DNA from: Pandoraea oxalativorans
GTDB taxonomy: Bacteria > Pseudomonadota > Gammaproteobacteria > Burkholderiales > Burkholderiaceae
Direction: 5' to 3'
Assembly (NCBI RefSeq): GCF_000972785.3
Contig: NZ_CP011253.3
Span: 1,798,001-1,862,000, forward strand
DNA length: 64,000 bases
Numbering within the stretch: the stretch's first letter is position 1; each line of letters opens with the position of its first letter. Positions 9,279 to 19,220 of this stretch are shown piece by piece. The translations under genes were made by a program, and so were the position numbers. Under the pieces are notes generated by a model. The model was given only the letters and a program-made list of their open reading frames with translations. It made no database searches and was not told where the DNA came from.

Positions 9279-9295
9279 GGTGAATTTTATTCACC
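9279..9295. promoter_or_regulatory. Perfect 17-bp palindrome between LysR gene and MFS gene
   Basis: GGTGAAT-TTT-ATTCACC overlaps the stop codon of the LysR gene (9287-9289) and lies about 70 bp upstream of the MFS start. A half-site GGTGAAT recurs at the MFS ribosome site (about 9211-9217). It could be an operator for the transporter gene. Confidence 0.45.
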
Positions 9296-10186
9296 TTGAT
9301 GGGTGCTTGCCTGGTCGATGACCCAGTCTCGGAACGCCACGCATTCGGGGTGCGGCTCGATATCGGGGGCGCTGATCAGCCAGTACGCGCCTTGAGATTG
9401 CGTGGTGACGTCGTGTGCGGGCACGAGGATGCCGTTCGCGAGATATTCGTCGACCAGCGGGCGGCGTCCTATCACGACGCCAAGGCCTGCCATGGCGGCT
9501 TCGAATGCCAGTTGGATGCTGTCGAAACTCAGTCCGCCCCGGGTATCGAAGTCGTCGATGCCTGCGCCTTCGGCCCATACCTGCCAGTCTTCGCTGGCGC
9601 TGCTCACATGAATGCGCGTCGCCTTGCGCAGGTCGATGGCGCCGTCCTCACGGGTGTGCATCGCGAAATAGGCCGGGCTGCACACGGGGACGAACCGTTC
9701 GCCGAACAGCCGGTGCCACGTATCGCTGGCGACGGGCGCGCGCGAGAGGCGGATCGCGAAGTCGAAGCCATCGGTGGGGAAGCCGACCTGGCGGCGCGAG
9801 GTGTCGACGGTGATGTCGACGCCCGGCATGCGGCGCATGAACATGTCCAGACGCGGCAGCAGCCAGCGTGAGGCGAGGGTGGGGGCGCAGGTGATGGCGA
9901 TGGCGCGTGAGGTGTCCGGGGTGGGTAAACGTCGCGTGCCGGTGAGCAGCAGCGAGAACGCCTCGGTCACGTACGCGAGATAGTCCACGCCTTCGGGCGT
10001 GAGCGTCAGCCCCTGCGGCGAGCGCGTGAAGAGCGCCACGCCCAGTGACTGCTCCAGTCCGACGATGCCGTGGCTGACCGCACTCGGGGTGAGATGCAGT
10101 TCGGCGGCAGCACGTTTGAAACTCTGATGGCGTCCCGCCGCTTCGAACAGGCGCAGCGCGGATAACGGTGGCAGACGTGGCGGCAT
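9287..10186 (-). CDS. LysR-family transcriptional regulator, GcvA-like
   Basis: 299 aa. The N-terminal winged HTH (residues about 8-65) has the GcvA-type start, LPPLSALRLFEAAGRHQSF, and the LTPSAVSHGI recognition helix. A two-lobed substrate-binding domain follows from about 90 and carries the inducer pocket. GcvA-type members regulate neighbouring amino-acid or transport genes. Here the target is probably the MFS gene that follows on the same strand. The upstream side faces a 413-bp intergenic region and the divergent LysE-type exporter gene, which is a second candidate target. Confidence 0.87.
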   Translation of the reverse strand: MPPRLPPLSALRLFEAAGRHQSFKRAAAELHLTPSAVSHGIVGLEQSLGVALFTRSPQGLTLTPEGVDYLAYVTEAFSLLLTGTRRLPTPDTSRAIAITCAPTLASRWLLPRLDMFMRRMPGVDITVDTSRRQVGFPTDGFDFAIRLSRAPVASDTWHRLFGERFVPVCSPAYFAMHTREDGAIDLRKATRIHVSSASEDWQVWAEGAGIDDFDTRGGLSFDSIQLAFEAAMAGLGVVIGRRPLVDEYLANGILVPAHDVTTQSQGAYWLISAPDIEPHPECVAFRDWVIDQASTHQGE

Positions 10187-10599
10187 GGAATGAGTGTCGA
10201 GCGTTCGAGGAGGGGCTTGGCGCGCGCTTGTGACGCATGTGACGCTTGCGGTGCCTGGGGCCTACGGCAACGGGCGATTCAGGCGGCGTCTCGCCCCCGG
10301 TCTTCGACGGCTTCGAGATTTCGTTCGGATGACGTCGATTTTCGCACGCCATTGGCGCAGGTGGTGCGTGGCGTGCGTGGCATGCATCTTCCGGTTTATC
10401 ACGCTGTCGCGTGACGTCGAGCGATAGGCCGCAGTGCGTAGCGTGGCTCAACTGTCATGGTCTGCGACCGGTACAGGCCCGTGCGGATTCGGCGAAGTGT
10501 ATCGGGTGTGCGGCGCCACGCGTGCCTATGCTGTCACACCGTGTCTTTTTCGTGTGTTCGCATGATGCGGCACTGGCGCGGCGTTTCAGATTGACGACT
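10187..10599. other. 413-bp intergenic region between divergent LysR and LysE genes
   Basis: Apart from a near-repeat of TGTGACGC around 10229-10246, I see no structured element. Several short open frames exist, but none has a convincing start site. The region presumably holds the promoters of both divergent genes. Confidence 0.5.
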
Positions 10600-11199
10600 A
10601 TGACGACCGAACAACTTCTGGCCTTCTGCGCCTTCGCTGTCATCACACTGGTGACGCCCGGACCCAACAACATGATGGTGCTCGCCTCGGGGCTCAATTA
10701 CGGCTTCGTGCGCACGCTGCCGCATCTCGCGGGTATCGCCTTCGGTTTCGCGTTGATGGTGTTCCTGACCGGGGCGGGCCTGCATACGGTTTTCGTGCGT
10801 TTGCCCGTCATCCATACGGTGCTGAAGTACGTTGGCGCGGCGTATCTGCTGTGGCTGGCGTGGCATTTGGCGCGCTCGGGGCCGATGGACGACGAACGGC
10901 GGGGGCGCGAGCGCCCGATGGGCTTTATCGGTGCCGCGGCGTTCCAGTGGGTGAACCCGAAGGCGTGGGTGATGGCCGTGGGCGCGATCAGCACGTATCT
11001 GCCCAACGCGTCGCATTTGCCCGACGTCGCTTTGCTGGCCGTGATCTACGGCATGCTCGGCGCGCCGTGCATCGGGCTGTGGGCGGGCTTCGGCGTGGCG
11101 ATGCGCCGCGTGCTGACCGACGCGCGTTCGGTGCGTATCTTCAACGGTGTGGCGGCGGCGCTGCTCGTCGCTTCGTTGTATCCGATTTTGGTCGAGTGA
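10600..11199 (+). CDS. LysE/RhtB-family amino-acid exporter
   Basis: About 199 aa from ATG 10600; the frame is open upstream to 10411, but the extra residues are not typical of the family. The family hallmark VTPGPNNMMVLASGLNYG is at about residues 17-34. Five to six hydrophobic helices follow, and a FQWVNPKAWVMAVGA segment matches the conserved second half. Members export amino acids or homoserine-type metabolites across the inner membrane. A TTG at 10591 is a possible alternative start. It is divergent from a GcvA-like LysR regulator. Confidence 0.85.
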   Translation: MTTEQLLAFCAFAVITLVTPGPNNMMVLASGLNYGFVRTLPHLAGIAFGFALMVFLTGAGLHTVFVRLPVIHTVLKYVGAAYLLWLAWHLARSGPMDDERRGRERPMGFIGAAAFQWVNPKAWVMAVGAISTYLPNASHLPDVALLAVIYGMLGAPCIGLWAGFGVAMRRVLTDARSVRIFNGVAAALLVASLYPILVE

Positions 11200-11319
11200 C
11201 GCCCGGCACGGCGGGTATGGGCGGCGTCTGTGGCATGGCAAGGAAGCAGGGGATTGACGGAATTCCGTCGTTATACTGACTGTTCTTGCGTACCCTTCCC
11301 CCAAATGTGAGGTATCGCC

Positions 11320-12396
11320 ATGCCCCGTATTGTCAGGACGTTGCCTTGTCTCGTTGCTGCGGCAACGCTCGCCTTGTCTCCACTCTCGTCGCTGGCCTGC
11401 ACCCGTGTGGTGTATCTCGGTGCGAACGACGACGTCATTACTGCCCGCTCGATGGATTGGAAGCAGGACGTCGCGACCAATCTGTATGTGTTGCCCCGGG
11501 GCATCGCACGCACGGGCGAAGCCGGCCCGAATTCTATCCGCTGGACGGCGAAGTACGGCAGTGTCGTGGCGACCGGTTACGACGTGTCGACGACCGATGG
11601 CGTCAACGAGAAGGGCTTGTCCGCGCAACTGTTGTGGCTCGTGGAGTCGCAATATCCGAAGTTCGGCAAGGATTCCAAACCGGGTTTGACGATTGCCGCA
11701 TGGGCGCAATACGTCCTGGACAATTTCGCGACGGTCGCCGAGGCTGTCTCGGCGTTGGAGAAGGAGCCGTTCACGGTCGTGACGGATAACGTGCCGGGCG
11801 AGGACCGGCTCACGACGTTGCATCTGTCGATGTCGGACAAGACAGGCGACAGCGCTATCGTCGAATACATCAATGGCAAGCAGGTGATTCATCACGGCAA
11901 GCAGTATCAGGTGATGACGAACTCGCCGACGTTCGACGAGCAGCTTGCGCTCAATGCGTACTGGACGCAGATCGGCGGCACGACGTTCCTGCCGGGGACC
12001 AACCGCGCATCGGACCGATTCGCGCGGGCGTCGTTTTACATCAACGCCATACCGAAGAGCGAAGACCCGGTGCAGGCGCTGGCGAGTGTGTTCGGCGTGA
12101 TTCGCAATGCGTCGGTTCCGTTCGGCATTACGACGCCGGGGCAGCCGAATATCTCGTCGACGCGGTGGCGAACGGTCGTCGATCACAAGCGCATGCTCTA
12201 TTTCTTCGAGTCTGCGCTCACGCCGAATACGTTCTGGGTGGATCTCAATAAGGTCGACTTTTCGGCGGGTGCGCCGGTCTTGCGCCTCGATCTCGGGAAA
12301 GACCAGCGCAACACATTCAGCGGCGAAGTTTCCGCGAGTTTCAAAGCCGCGCCGCCGTTCGCGTTCCTTGGGCTGAAGACGGCGAAGACGGGGTGA
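11320..12396 (+). CDS. Choloylglycine hydrolase / penicillin V acylase-like N-terminal nucleophile amidase
   Basis: 358 aa: signal peptide (1-26), then Cys27, which becomes the N-terminal nucleophile after cleavage at LA/C. Numbering from Cys1, the key residues of the family fall exactly in place: Arg17 and Asp20 (ITARSMDW) and Asn175 (VMTNSPTFDEQ). An SDRFARASF motif in the later arginine region is also present. The enzyme is probably periplasmic and hydrolyses amide bonds of acyl-amides. Gram-negative homologues can act on penicillin V or on long-chain acyl-homoserine lactones. The natural substrate here is unknown. The gene is a single unit about 120 bp after the exporter gene. Confidence 0.87.
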   Translation: MPRIVRTLPCLVAAATLALSPLSSLACTRVVYLGANDDVITARSMDWKQDVATNLYVLPRGIARTGEAGPNSIRWTAKYGSVVATGYDVSTTDGVNEKGLSAQLLWLVESQYPKFGKDSKPGLTIAAWAQYVLDNFATVAEAVSALEKEPFTVVTDNVPGEDRLTTLHLSMSDKTGDSAIVEYINGKQVIHHGKQYQVMTNSPTFDEQLALNAYWTQIGGTTFLPGTNRASDRFARASFYINAIPKSEDPVQALASVFGVIRNASVPFGITTPGQPNISSTRWRTVVDHKRMLYFFESALTPNTFWVDLNKVDFSAGAPVLRLDLGKDQRNTFSGEVSASFKAAPPFAFLGLKTAKTG

Positions 12397-12544
12397 AATC
12401 CACTTTCATGCGCACGCGTTGGCGCAGCGAGAAGGGAGTAAAGTAGCAGCGCCGAGCTCGCGCTTCCCCCCGACGCTCTGGCGCCGGAATTCCCGCTAGG
12501 GAGGGAACCTCATTTGAGGTCTTCGTTGGCCGACGCGAACCGAA

Positions 12545-12940
12545 ATGGAAAAGCGGAATCTTTTCACGACGTTGAGGAAGTGGGCGCGCGCAATCAAGCG
12601 CGACGCTCACGTGCTGTATCTGGCTGCACGGGACCCTCGTGTTCCCTGGTACGCGAAGGTGTTGGCGCTGTTCGTGGCCGGTTACGCACTCTCGCCCATC
12701 GATCTGATCCCGGACTTCATCCCTGTGATTGGGCTATTGGACGACGCCATCATCGTCCCGCTGGGTATTTTGATCGTGATAAAGCTCATCCCGTCGGACG
12801 TCGTTGCGGAGCACCGGGCCACAGCGGCGGCAGCGAGTGAAAGGCCGGTAAGTCGCATCGCGGCGGTGGTGATCGGTACCTTGTGGCTAGGGTTATTCGG
12901 TGTAGCCGCCTGGATGACCTACCGTTACTTCGCCGCGTGA
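12545..12940 (+). CDS. YkvA/DUF1232 family small membrane protein
   Basis: 131 aa. The DUF1232 core YALSPIDLIPDFIPVIGLLDD is at about residues 46-66, followed by a hydrophobic stretch and a second C-terminal helix (about 104-125). The family is widespread and its function unknown. ATG 12545 was taken because it immediately precedes the conserved domain. The gene is convergent with ssrA, with one bidirectional terminator between them. Confidence 0.85.
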   Translation: MEKRNLFTTLRKWARAIKRDAHVLYLAARDPRVPWYAKVLALFVAGYALSPIDLIPDFIPVIGLLDDAIIVPLGILIVIKLIPSDVVAEHRATAAAASERPVSRIAAVVIGTLWLGLFGVAAWMTYRYFAA

Positions 12941-12998
12941 TCTTGCGTACCGTTTACGTGCCGTTTTCAAGACAACTAGCGACAACGACGCAGAAATG

Positions 12999-13024
12999 AA
13001 AAACGGGCCCGAAGGCCCGTTTTT
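12999..13024. terminator. Bidirectional terminator shared by ykvA-like gene and ssrA
   Basis: AAAAACGGGCC, loop CGAA-type, GGCCCGTTTTT: the stem is flanked by A-run and T-run, so it works on both strands. It lies 59 bp after the ykvA-like stop and 45 bp beyond the tmRNA 3' end. Confidence 0.88.
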
Positions 13025-13068
13025 ACTTGGGGTTGACCGTCTTTCGTTGTCGTCGACGATCAGAATAT

Positions 13069-13438
13069 TGGTGGAGCCGGCGGGGATCGAACCCGCGTCC
13101 GCAAGCACTCTACGACCAGTTCTACATACTTAGTTCTGTCATTTGATTTAACTGTTTTGTCGCGGACGAACACGCTACGCAACAGCGATTCACTAAATTT
13201 TCGACCTTGGCGTCGTGACGCCACCAAGGCTTAACTGACGTATATGACCTCTGGCGGTATTGCTACCGGTCTTGCGACACTAGTCCGTCAGTGAACTAGG
13301 CAGAGGACGGCGGCCCTTAGGCTGCCAGTGCGAACGATTCGTCGTTTGCAGTTACGTTTTTCCCATTGATTAACGAGGTGACGGGTCCTCGGTATGCCCT
13401 GCATCGCTTTATACCCACGTCGAAACCATGTCGGCCCC
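13069..13438 (-). ncRNA. ssrA: Transfer-messenger RNA (tmRNA)
   Basis: 370 nt on the minus strand. The 5' end GGGGCCGACATGGTTTCGAC and the 3' end, with TTCGATCCCCGCCGGCTCC plus encoded CCA, form the tRNA-like half. The internal reading frame gives the tag ANDESFALAA followed by TAA (about 13346 down to 13314), which marks stalled products for ClpXP-type proteolysis. It rescues stalled ribosomes together with SmpB, whose gene is not in this window. A terminator follows at 12999-13024. Confidence 0.97.
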
Positions 13439-13468
13439 AGTGGAAAGGTCAATTATGACACAAATGCC

Positions 13469-16400
13469 TCACTTGAGTGCGAAGTCCACCCGGGTGGTGG
13501 CTCCCTTGTCCTTGATGCCGTCCGCATTCAGCTTCGGCGCCACCACAAACAGCCGGTCAGAAGCGATCTTGCCATCCAGCCACGACCGCACCCGCTGTGC
13601 GCGCCGCTCGGCCAGCGCCCGCAGTTCGTCGTCGCCTACCTTGACGTTCGTCTCCATGAGCTTTTCCATCTCGTCATCCGGCAGCGACTTGGTCAGTCCG
13701 ATCATGTTGCGCGGTTTCGCGAAGTCGGCCGCCTTGTAGGCCGCCGTGAGGTACTTGCTGCGTTCCTCCGGCGTTACCGTCACGCTGTCGACGTCGATGC
13801 TCTCGCCCTTGCCGACCATCGCCTTGACCTTCTGCGCCTTGATGGCGCGCTCGACCGCGACGCTACGCAGGCCGTCGGTATCCTTGGCAGGATCTACGCG
13901 ACCTACGATGTCCAGCTTCAGCGCTTCGCGATCGTTCAGCGCCTTGACCAGCGTTTCGAGACGCTTTTCGTCGGCAGGCGACAGACGCGCACTGCCCGGG
14001 GCGAATTCAACGTACCCCAGCTCCTGATCGCCACCGCCGAAGGCGGACGCCAATAAGCTGAACGGTGCCGTGACCGCCTTGACGATCAGATTCACGAACG
14101 CTCGGAAAATCACCCCGCCGAGGCTGAACTGCGGATCGTCCAGCGAGCCGGAAATCGGAATATCGACGTCGATTTCACCACGCGAGTTCTTGAGCAACGA
14201 CACCGCCAGGCGCACCGGCAGATTGGTCGCCGTCGGGCTGTCCACATGGTCGCCGAACGTCAACTGGTCGATGAAGATGTGGTTGTTCGCGGTGAGCTTC
14301 GCCTGATCGAGCAGATAGTGCACGTCGACCGTGAGCTTGCCCTTTTCGATGGGGTAACCCGCGTATTTCGTGGAGTACGGCGTGAGGTTGGTCAGTTCGA
14401 TGCCGTCCGCTTTCGCCCCGAGATCCACGAACGCCATCGGCGCCAGCGGGTTGATCTTGCCGTTGATATTGATCGGCGCGTTGCGGTTCACCTTGCCCTG
14501 CAACGCGACTTCGGCCGGCTCAGTGGTGGCGGTGCCAAAAGCGCCGATCCGTCCGCCGATATCCGTCAGGTTGGCCGTGTAGTTCGGCTTGACGAAGTTG
14601 TCCGTGAAGTTGATGTTGCCGCCTTGCAGCGTGATACGTCCGATGTGGACGTCCGCAGGTAGCGCCTTGCCCGTTCCGTAGCCGGGGCCGCGTTCGGCCG
14701 TCGTCTTGCCAGGCGATTGCTCCTTCTTCTCGACCTCCGTCGGCTGCCCGGCTTCTACCGCCGAGGCCGCCGCATCGAGCGGGGGCTTCGCTGCGGACGC
14801 CGCATCCAGCGGTATGCCTTCGTTCGCGCGCGTGAGCGAGCGGGGCGCCTGGTTGTTGCCCACCACGTCGGCCAAATTCAGGCGGCCGTTCGCATTGATG
14901 ATCAGACGCGCGTAAAAGCGCGACAGCGCAATGCTGCCCAACTGGACGTTCGGTTTGCCGCTGCCCACCGCCAGATTGATCTGCTGCACCGCCAGCGCAT
15001 TCCAGCGCACGAAGTCGTCTGTCGTCACCTTGTCGAGCAGGCGTACGTTGCCGAGTGTGGCATCGCCGCGATACGTCACTTGCGGTGACTCGCCCTTCAT
15101 CACGAAAGTGGCGCGTCCATTGCTGGAGAGCAGGGCGCTCGCGATGCTCGCGTTCAGTTCGTCGCTCATGTACGAATCGAACGCCGCCAGATCGAGCTGC
15201 TGGGTTTTGACCTGAAGATCGCCGGACAACGGCTGCGGCGTGACGTTACCCGTCGCGTTGAGCGAGCCCTTTTTGTTCAGCGTGCCGTTCACCTCAAGCT
15301 GCAACGGCTTGGTCATGTCTTGCGACACGCCGTGGACCTTGATGTTGAGCGGGGCGAACTTCGCATTGATCGGACGGCCTTTGACCGCGCGATCCTCAAA
15401 CCCGATGCTCGCGTTATCGACCGAGACGTTGCCGACCTTCCACTGCCATCCGCCCGCAGCTTGCGTGTTCGATGCAGCGGCTTTGGCAGACGTACGTCGA
15501 CCGCGTTCGGCGCCGACACGGGCATTGATCCTGCTGCCGCTGCTTGCGGACGCCTTCGGCTGGCCGTCGCCGGTCAGCGCCAGCAGGTTGATCTTGCCGT
15601 CCTTGTCGCGGCGTGCCGCTACGTCCAGGCCACTGAGCGTCACTTCGTCCACGACCGCCTGACGGGCACCAAGGTCGAAGTGCGAGAGCTTCGCCTGTGC
15701 CTTGGCCAGCTTCACCGGGGCGTCGCCCTTTTGACCCGTCAGCCACTCGATTTTTTCCAGTGTTGCCGTAGCAGGCGCGATCTGCACATTGGGCTGCTTG
15801 TCGGGGGCAAACGCGGCATTGAACGTTGCTTGCGCACCGACTGTGCCGCTCTTCAGGTCGCCTGCGAGCGCGCCTTGCGCAAACGGCAGCAGCGGTGCAA
15901 GCGCGATCGACTGTGCGTCCAATTCGCCGCTGGCGTTATACGCAGGCAGGCTGAACTGACCGTGGGCCTTGAGCGAGCCACCGCTTTGGATACCTAGCGA
16001 CGCATCGTAAGTTGCGGGGTCCTTACCCAGCGTAGAAAACTGTTTCACCCCGAGCTGTACGTTCTCCAGCGCAATGCTCGCGGGCTTTGCGCCGCGCTCA
16101 TCGGTGAAACGTAGCTTGCTGTTGACCAGCGAAACCTCGCCGACGAGTAAGTCGAGCGGCAAGGGTTGCGCTGCGGCAGCCGCCTTCGCCTGCGCGGCTT
16201 CAGCGGCCGACGCGGGCGTGGCGGGGCGTGCCGTTTGTTCGGCAGCGACCTTCGGTGCGGACCTGGCGGCTTCGCTCGCCTTGGGCGATGCCGCCGCTTC
16301 GTCGACCGCTTTGCCGACAGCCTTCAGCACTGGCCGTTGCGGCAGCAGGGCTTTTGCGACGTTGATCGACCCGTCCCTCTCCAGCGTGACACGCTGGTCA

Positions 16401-17456
16401 AGTCCATCGATCCGCACGCTGTCGACGTGATAGATGTTGCTCAACGGCTCGACCTTGCCCAGCTTGACGTCGATTTGTTTGATCGCAACGAGCGGTGAGC
16501 CGTCAGCCTCGTTGATCACCGCGTCAGCCAACCCCGCAGTTCCCGTCAGGACTATGTGGTTGCCGTCCTTGTCTCGGGTAAAGCGCAGTTTCAGATCGGT
16601 ACTGACCGCGCCGCTCTTGATCTGCGCGGGAACGGTCATGGGCGAGTAACCGAGGTACTTCGGCACGTCGAGCCGGTCGAGCTTGATGTCGACGGTCGAC
16701 TCCAGCGAGTCGGCAAACGGTTTGGTCTGCCCGGAGATATGCAGCGGTGAGCCGTCGATGGATGCCTGCAACAGCGGCTGTACGAAGATATCGGTGTCGG
16801 CCGGCAGGTTGGCAATGAATGGCACGCCGACCTGCAGATTGTCGACAACGTGCTTTTCGTTCTGATACGCATCGTCGATGCGAATCGTGCCGTTCTTGAT
16901 CTGCACATTGTTCAGTGCAAAGCGCGCAGGCTTCGAGGGTTCGGGCGAGGGCGGTCCCGATGTCGCGCGATCGACGATGTCCGAGAAATTGAACCGCTGC
17001 GGCGCGGTGCGCACGATGTTCACGACGGGCGTGTCGACGTACAACTCGCCGATCACCGGCGCAAAGCGGAACAGCGAGCTCCATGAGGCGTTCACACGCA
17101 ATTCACCGATATCGACGAACGGCTGGCCGGGTGTCTTGTCGCCGATATGCACCTGATGCAGATCGAGGCGCAACGTGTATGGATTGAAACTGACGTCGCC
17201 GACGCTCACCGGCCGTTCGAGATAGGCGGAGAGTTTGTCGACGGCGTAATGCTTGAGCACGGCCGGCACAGTGAAGTAGCCGACGACGCCAAACACGGCA
17301 ATGATCCCCCGCGGCCCACAGTCCGGTCTTGCGCGCGCGGCGGCGCACGTCCGGGTCGCGTCCAAGCGCTTGTGCGCGTGCGAGGCCTTGCTGCAGGCGG
17401 GTGCCGCCTGCGGGGGAATTTTTTGAGGATTCGCGATCGTTCGCTTGCTCGGCCAT
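13469..17456 (-). CDS. AsmA-like DUF748 protein, interrupted by a single-base frameshift near its start
   Basis: A very large envelope protein (about 1,328 aa if corrected). An N-terminal membrane helix (IIAVFGVVGYFTVPAVLKHY) is followed by long repeated beta-rich DUF748/AsmA-like segments and a C-terminal region resembling an OmpA-type peptidoglycan-binding fold. Such proteins are thought to move phospholipids or assist outer-membrane assembly. The start ATG at 17456 (MAEQANDRES, GGGAGA site) is in a different frame from the body. The frames join at a run of five C on the plus strand, 17296-17300. With four, the sequence reads KTGLWAAGIIAVFGVV continuously. As given, the body is open only from TTG 17365. 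Either a real frameshift mutation or an assembly error. Confidence 0.8.
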
Positions 17457-17573
17457 GCGGTCTCCCGTAAGTAGCCTGTGAAGCATACGCAACGCCATCG
17501 GGGCGCGGCGGGACATTCCCAGGACGCGCCGTGCGTGTCGCGACGGCGTCCTGGCGGGCGATGGTTGGGTGGC

Positions 17574-18296
17574 TTACGCCAGCGACATCACCAGCGGGGC
17601 GATCGCACCCGCGCGTTCGACGACGGCATCCGCCTGCCACTGAGCAGGCGCGAGCGAGTCGCCGCAATAACCGTAGGCCGCCGCAATCGTCGCCATTCCG
17701 GCGGCCTTGCCAGCCTGCACATCGCGGAGGTCGTCGCCAACGTACACGATATGGGCAGGCGCAATGCCAATACACTCGGCTGCGTAGAGCAGGGGCGCAG
17801 GGTGCGGCTTGCTATGCGGTGTCGTGTCACCCGAGACAACGCAGGCTGCGCCGTCCGCGAGTCCGATCAGCTTGACTAGCGGATTCGTCAGGCGCGCGGC
17901 CTTGTTCGTCACAATGCCCCACGGCATGCCACGTTCGCTCAGGGTAGCGAGCAAGCCCGGAATGCCTTCGAACAAGCGGCTTTGCACGCACAACCCGGCT
18001 TCGTAGTTGGCAAGGAATGCGTCTCTCAGGCCCGGGAAGGCGGCATCGTCGGGGGTTACGCCGAATGCACTGCCAATTAATCCGCGCGCACCATGGGACG
18101 CTTGCAGTCGAAGCGTCTCGTAAGGGCCTGGCGGCAGACCCCGATCGGTACGCACCTTGTTGACCGCAGCGACGAGATCGGGGGCCGTGTCGGCGAGTGT
18201 GCCGTCCAGATCGAACAGGACAGCGCGAATCTCGCCGTGCAGCCGCGTTGACGCGGCGTCGAGAGAGGAGGGGGCGCGGGCGGGGGGCTCGAACAT
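17574..18296 (-). CDS. gph: Phosphoglycolate phosphatase (HAD superfamily)
   Basis: 240 aa. HAD motif I is at about residues 28-34 (FDLDGTLAD), motif II/III at GIVTNK (about 127-132) and the SKPHPAPL region, and motif IV at VYVGDDLRDVQAGKAAG (about 184-200). It removes phosphate from 2-phosphoglycolate, a by-product of DNA repair of 3'-phosphoglycolate ends. The family is hard to split by sequence, but its position directly after ubiG (1 bp between stop and start, likely translational coupling) is the usual proteobacterial arrangement and supports gph. Confidence 0.88.
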   Translation of the reverse strand: MFEPPARAPSSLDAASTRLHGEIRAVLFDLDGTLADTAPDLVAAVNKVRTDRGLPPGPYETLRLQASHGARGLIGSAFGVTPDDAAFPGLRDAFLANYEAGLCVQSRLFEGIPGLLATLSERGMPWGIVTNKAARLTNPLVKLIGLADGAACVVSGDTTPHSKPHPAPLLYAAECIGIAPAHIVYVGDDLRDVQAGKAAGMATIAAAYGYCGDSLAPAQWQADAVVERAGAIAPLVMSLA

Positions 18297-18297
18297 A

Positions 18298-18993
18298 TCA
18301 GGCGTCGCGTATGCAGGCGACCAGGTAGTTGACGTCGGTATCGCGATTGATCGCGTAGCGTTTGCTGATCGGATTGTAGGTCATGCCACGCATGTCGCGG
18401 ATTGTCAGGCCGCTCGCACGGGTAAACGACGCCAGCTCCGACGGGCGGATGAACTTGGCGTAATCGTGCGTGCCGCGCGGCAGCATCCGCAGTACGTACT
18501 CTGCACCGACCACGGCGAGCAGCCATGCCTTCGGGTTGCGATTGAGCGTGGAAAAGAACACATGACCGCCCGGTTTCACAAGCGTTGCGCACGCAGCGAC
18601 GATCGATGCCGGTGACGGCACGTGTTCGAGCATTTCCATGCAGGTCACCACGTCATACGTACCCGCGTCACGCGCAGCGAGCGCTTCGGCGGCGATTTCT
18701 TCGTACTCGATGGACAGGCCTGCTTCGAGGCTATGCAAATCGGCAACCCCGAGCGCCTTTTTCGACAAATCGATGCCTTTGACGCGCGCACCCTGACGCG
18801 CCATCGATTCCGACAGAATGCCGCCACCACAGCCGATGTCGAGCACGCGCTTGCCCTGCAACTGGACGTGCTGTTCGATCCAGTCGAGGCGCAACGGGTT
18901 GATCTCGTGCAGCGGCTTGAATTCGCTGTGCGGATCCCACCAGCGGTGGGCCAATTCACTGAATTTATTGAGTTCTTGCGGGTCGGCGTTCAT
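18298..18993 (-). CDS. ubiG: Bifunctional ubiquinone O-methyltransferase UbiG
   Basis: 231 aa. It methylates both the 3-demethylubiquinol and 2-polyprenyl-6-hydroxyphenol intermediates of ubiquinone synthesis with SAM. The family start ([19 protein letters not shown]) begins at residue 3, and the SAM-binding glycine motif [13 protein letters not shown] is at about 49-61. ATG 18993 was chosen because it immediately precedes the conserved start; the frame is open further upstream to 19131. It is followed directly by gph, probably as one transcript. Confidence 0.95.
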   Translation of the reverse strand: MNADPQELNKFSELAHRWWDPHSEFKPLHEINPLRLDWIEQHVQLQGKRVLDIGCGGGILSESMARQGARVKGIDLSKKALGVADLHSLEAGLSIEYEEIAAEALAARDAGTYDVVTCMEMLEHVPSPASIVAACATLVKPGGHVFFSTLNRNPKAWLLAVVGAEYVLRMLPRGTHDYAKFIRPSELASFTRASGLTIRDMRGMTYNPISKRYAINRDTDVNYLVACIRDA

Positions 18994-19093
18994 CACTTGC
19001 TCATAGACGTTGACGGCTCGGGCAGGCGGAATGCCGAGTGGCTGAGCGTGCCCTCCATGCCGGTTGGTCGGCGGGCGCCGTCGAGATGGAGGA

Positions 19094-19124
19094 AGTATAA
19101 CGAAGTGAGTGCGCCCATGTCCAA
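19094..19124 (-). promoter_or_regulatory. Possible promoter of ubiG-gph
   Basis: On the minus strand, TTGGAC (19124-19119) and TATACT (19099-19094) are separated by 19 bp, about 100 bp before the ubiG start. The spacing is longer than optimal, so this is a weak prediction. Confidence 0.28.
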
Positions 19125-19220
19125 AGCGCAAGGCGTGGCGGGGCCGGGCGGTCAGCGGTGCGGCGGAGATTTGCGCCGGGCCGGGGTGACGCCCGATGGC
19201 CCTGACGATCCGATTTGAGC

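Noticed and set aside
13069..13110. tRNA-like T-arm sequence
   Set aside because: It is the 3' tRNA-like domain of tmRNA, not a separate tRNA gene.
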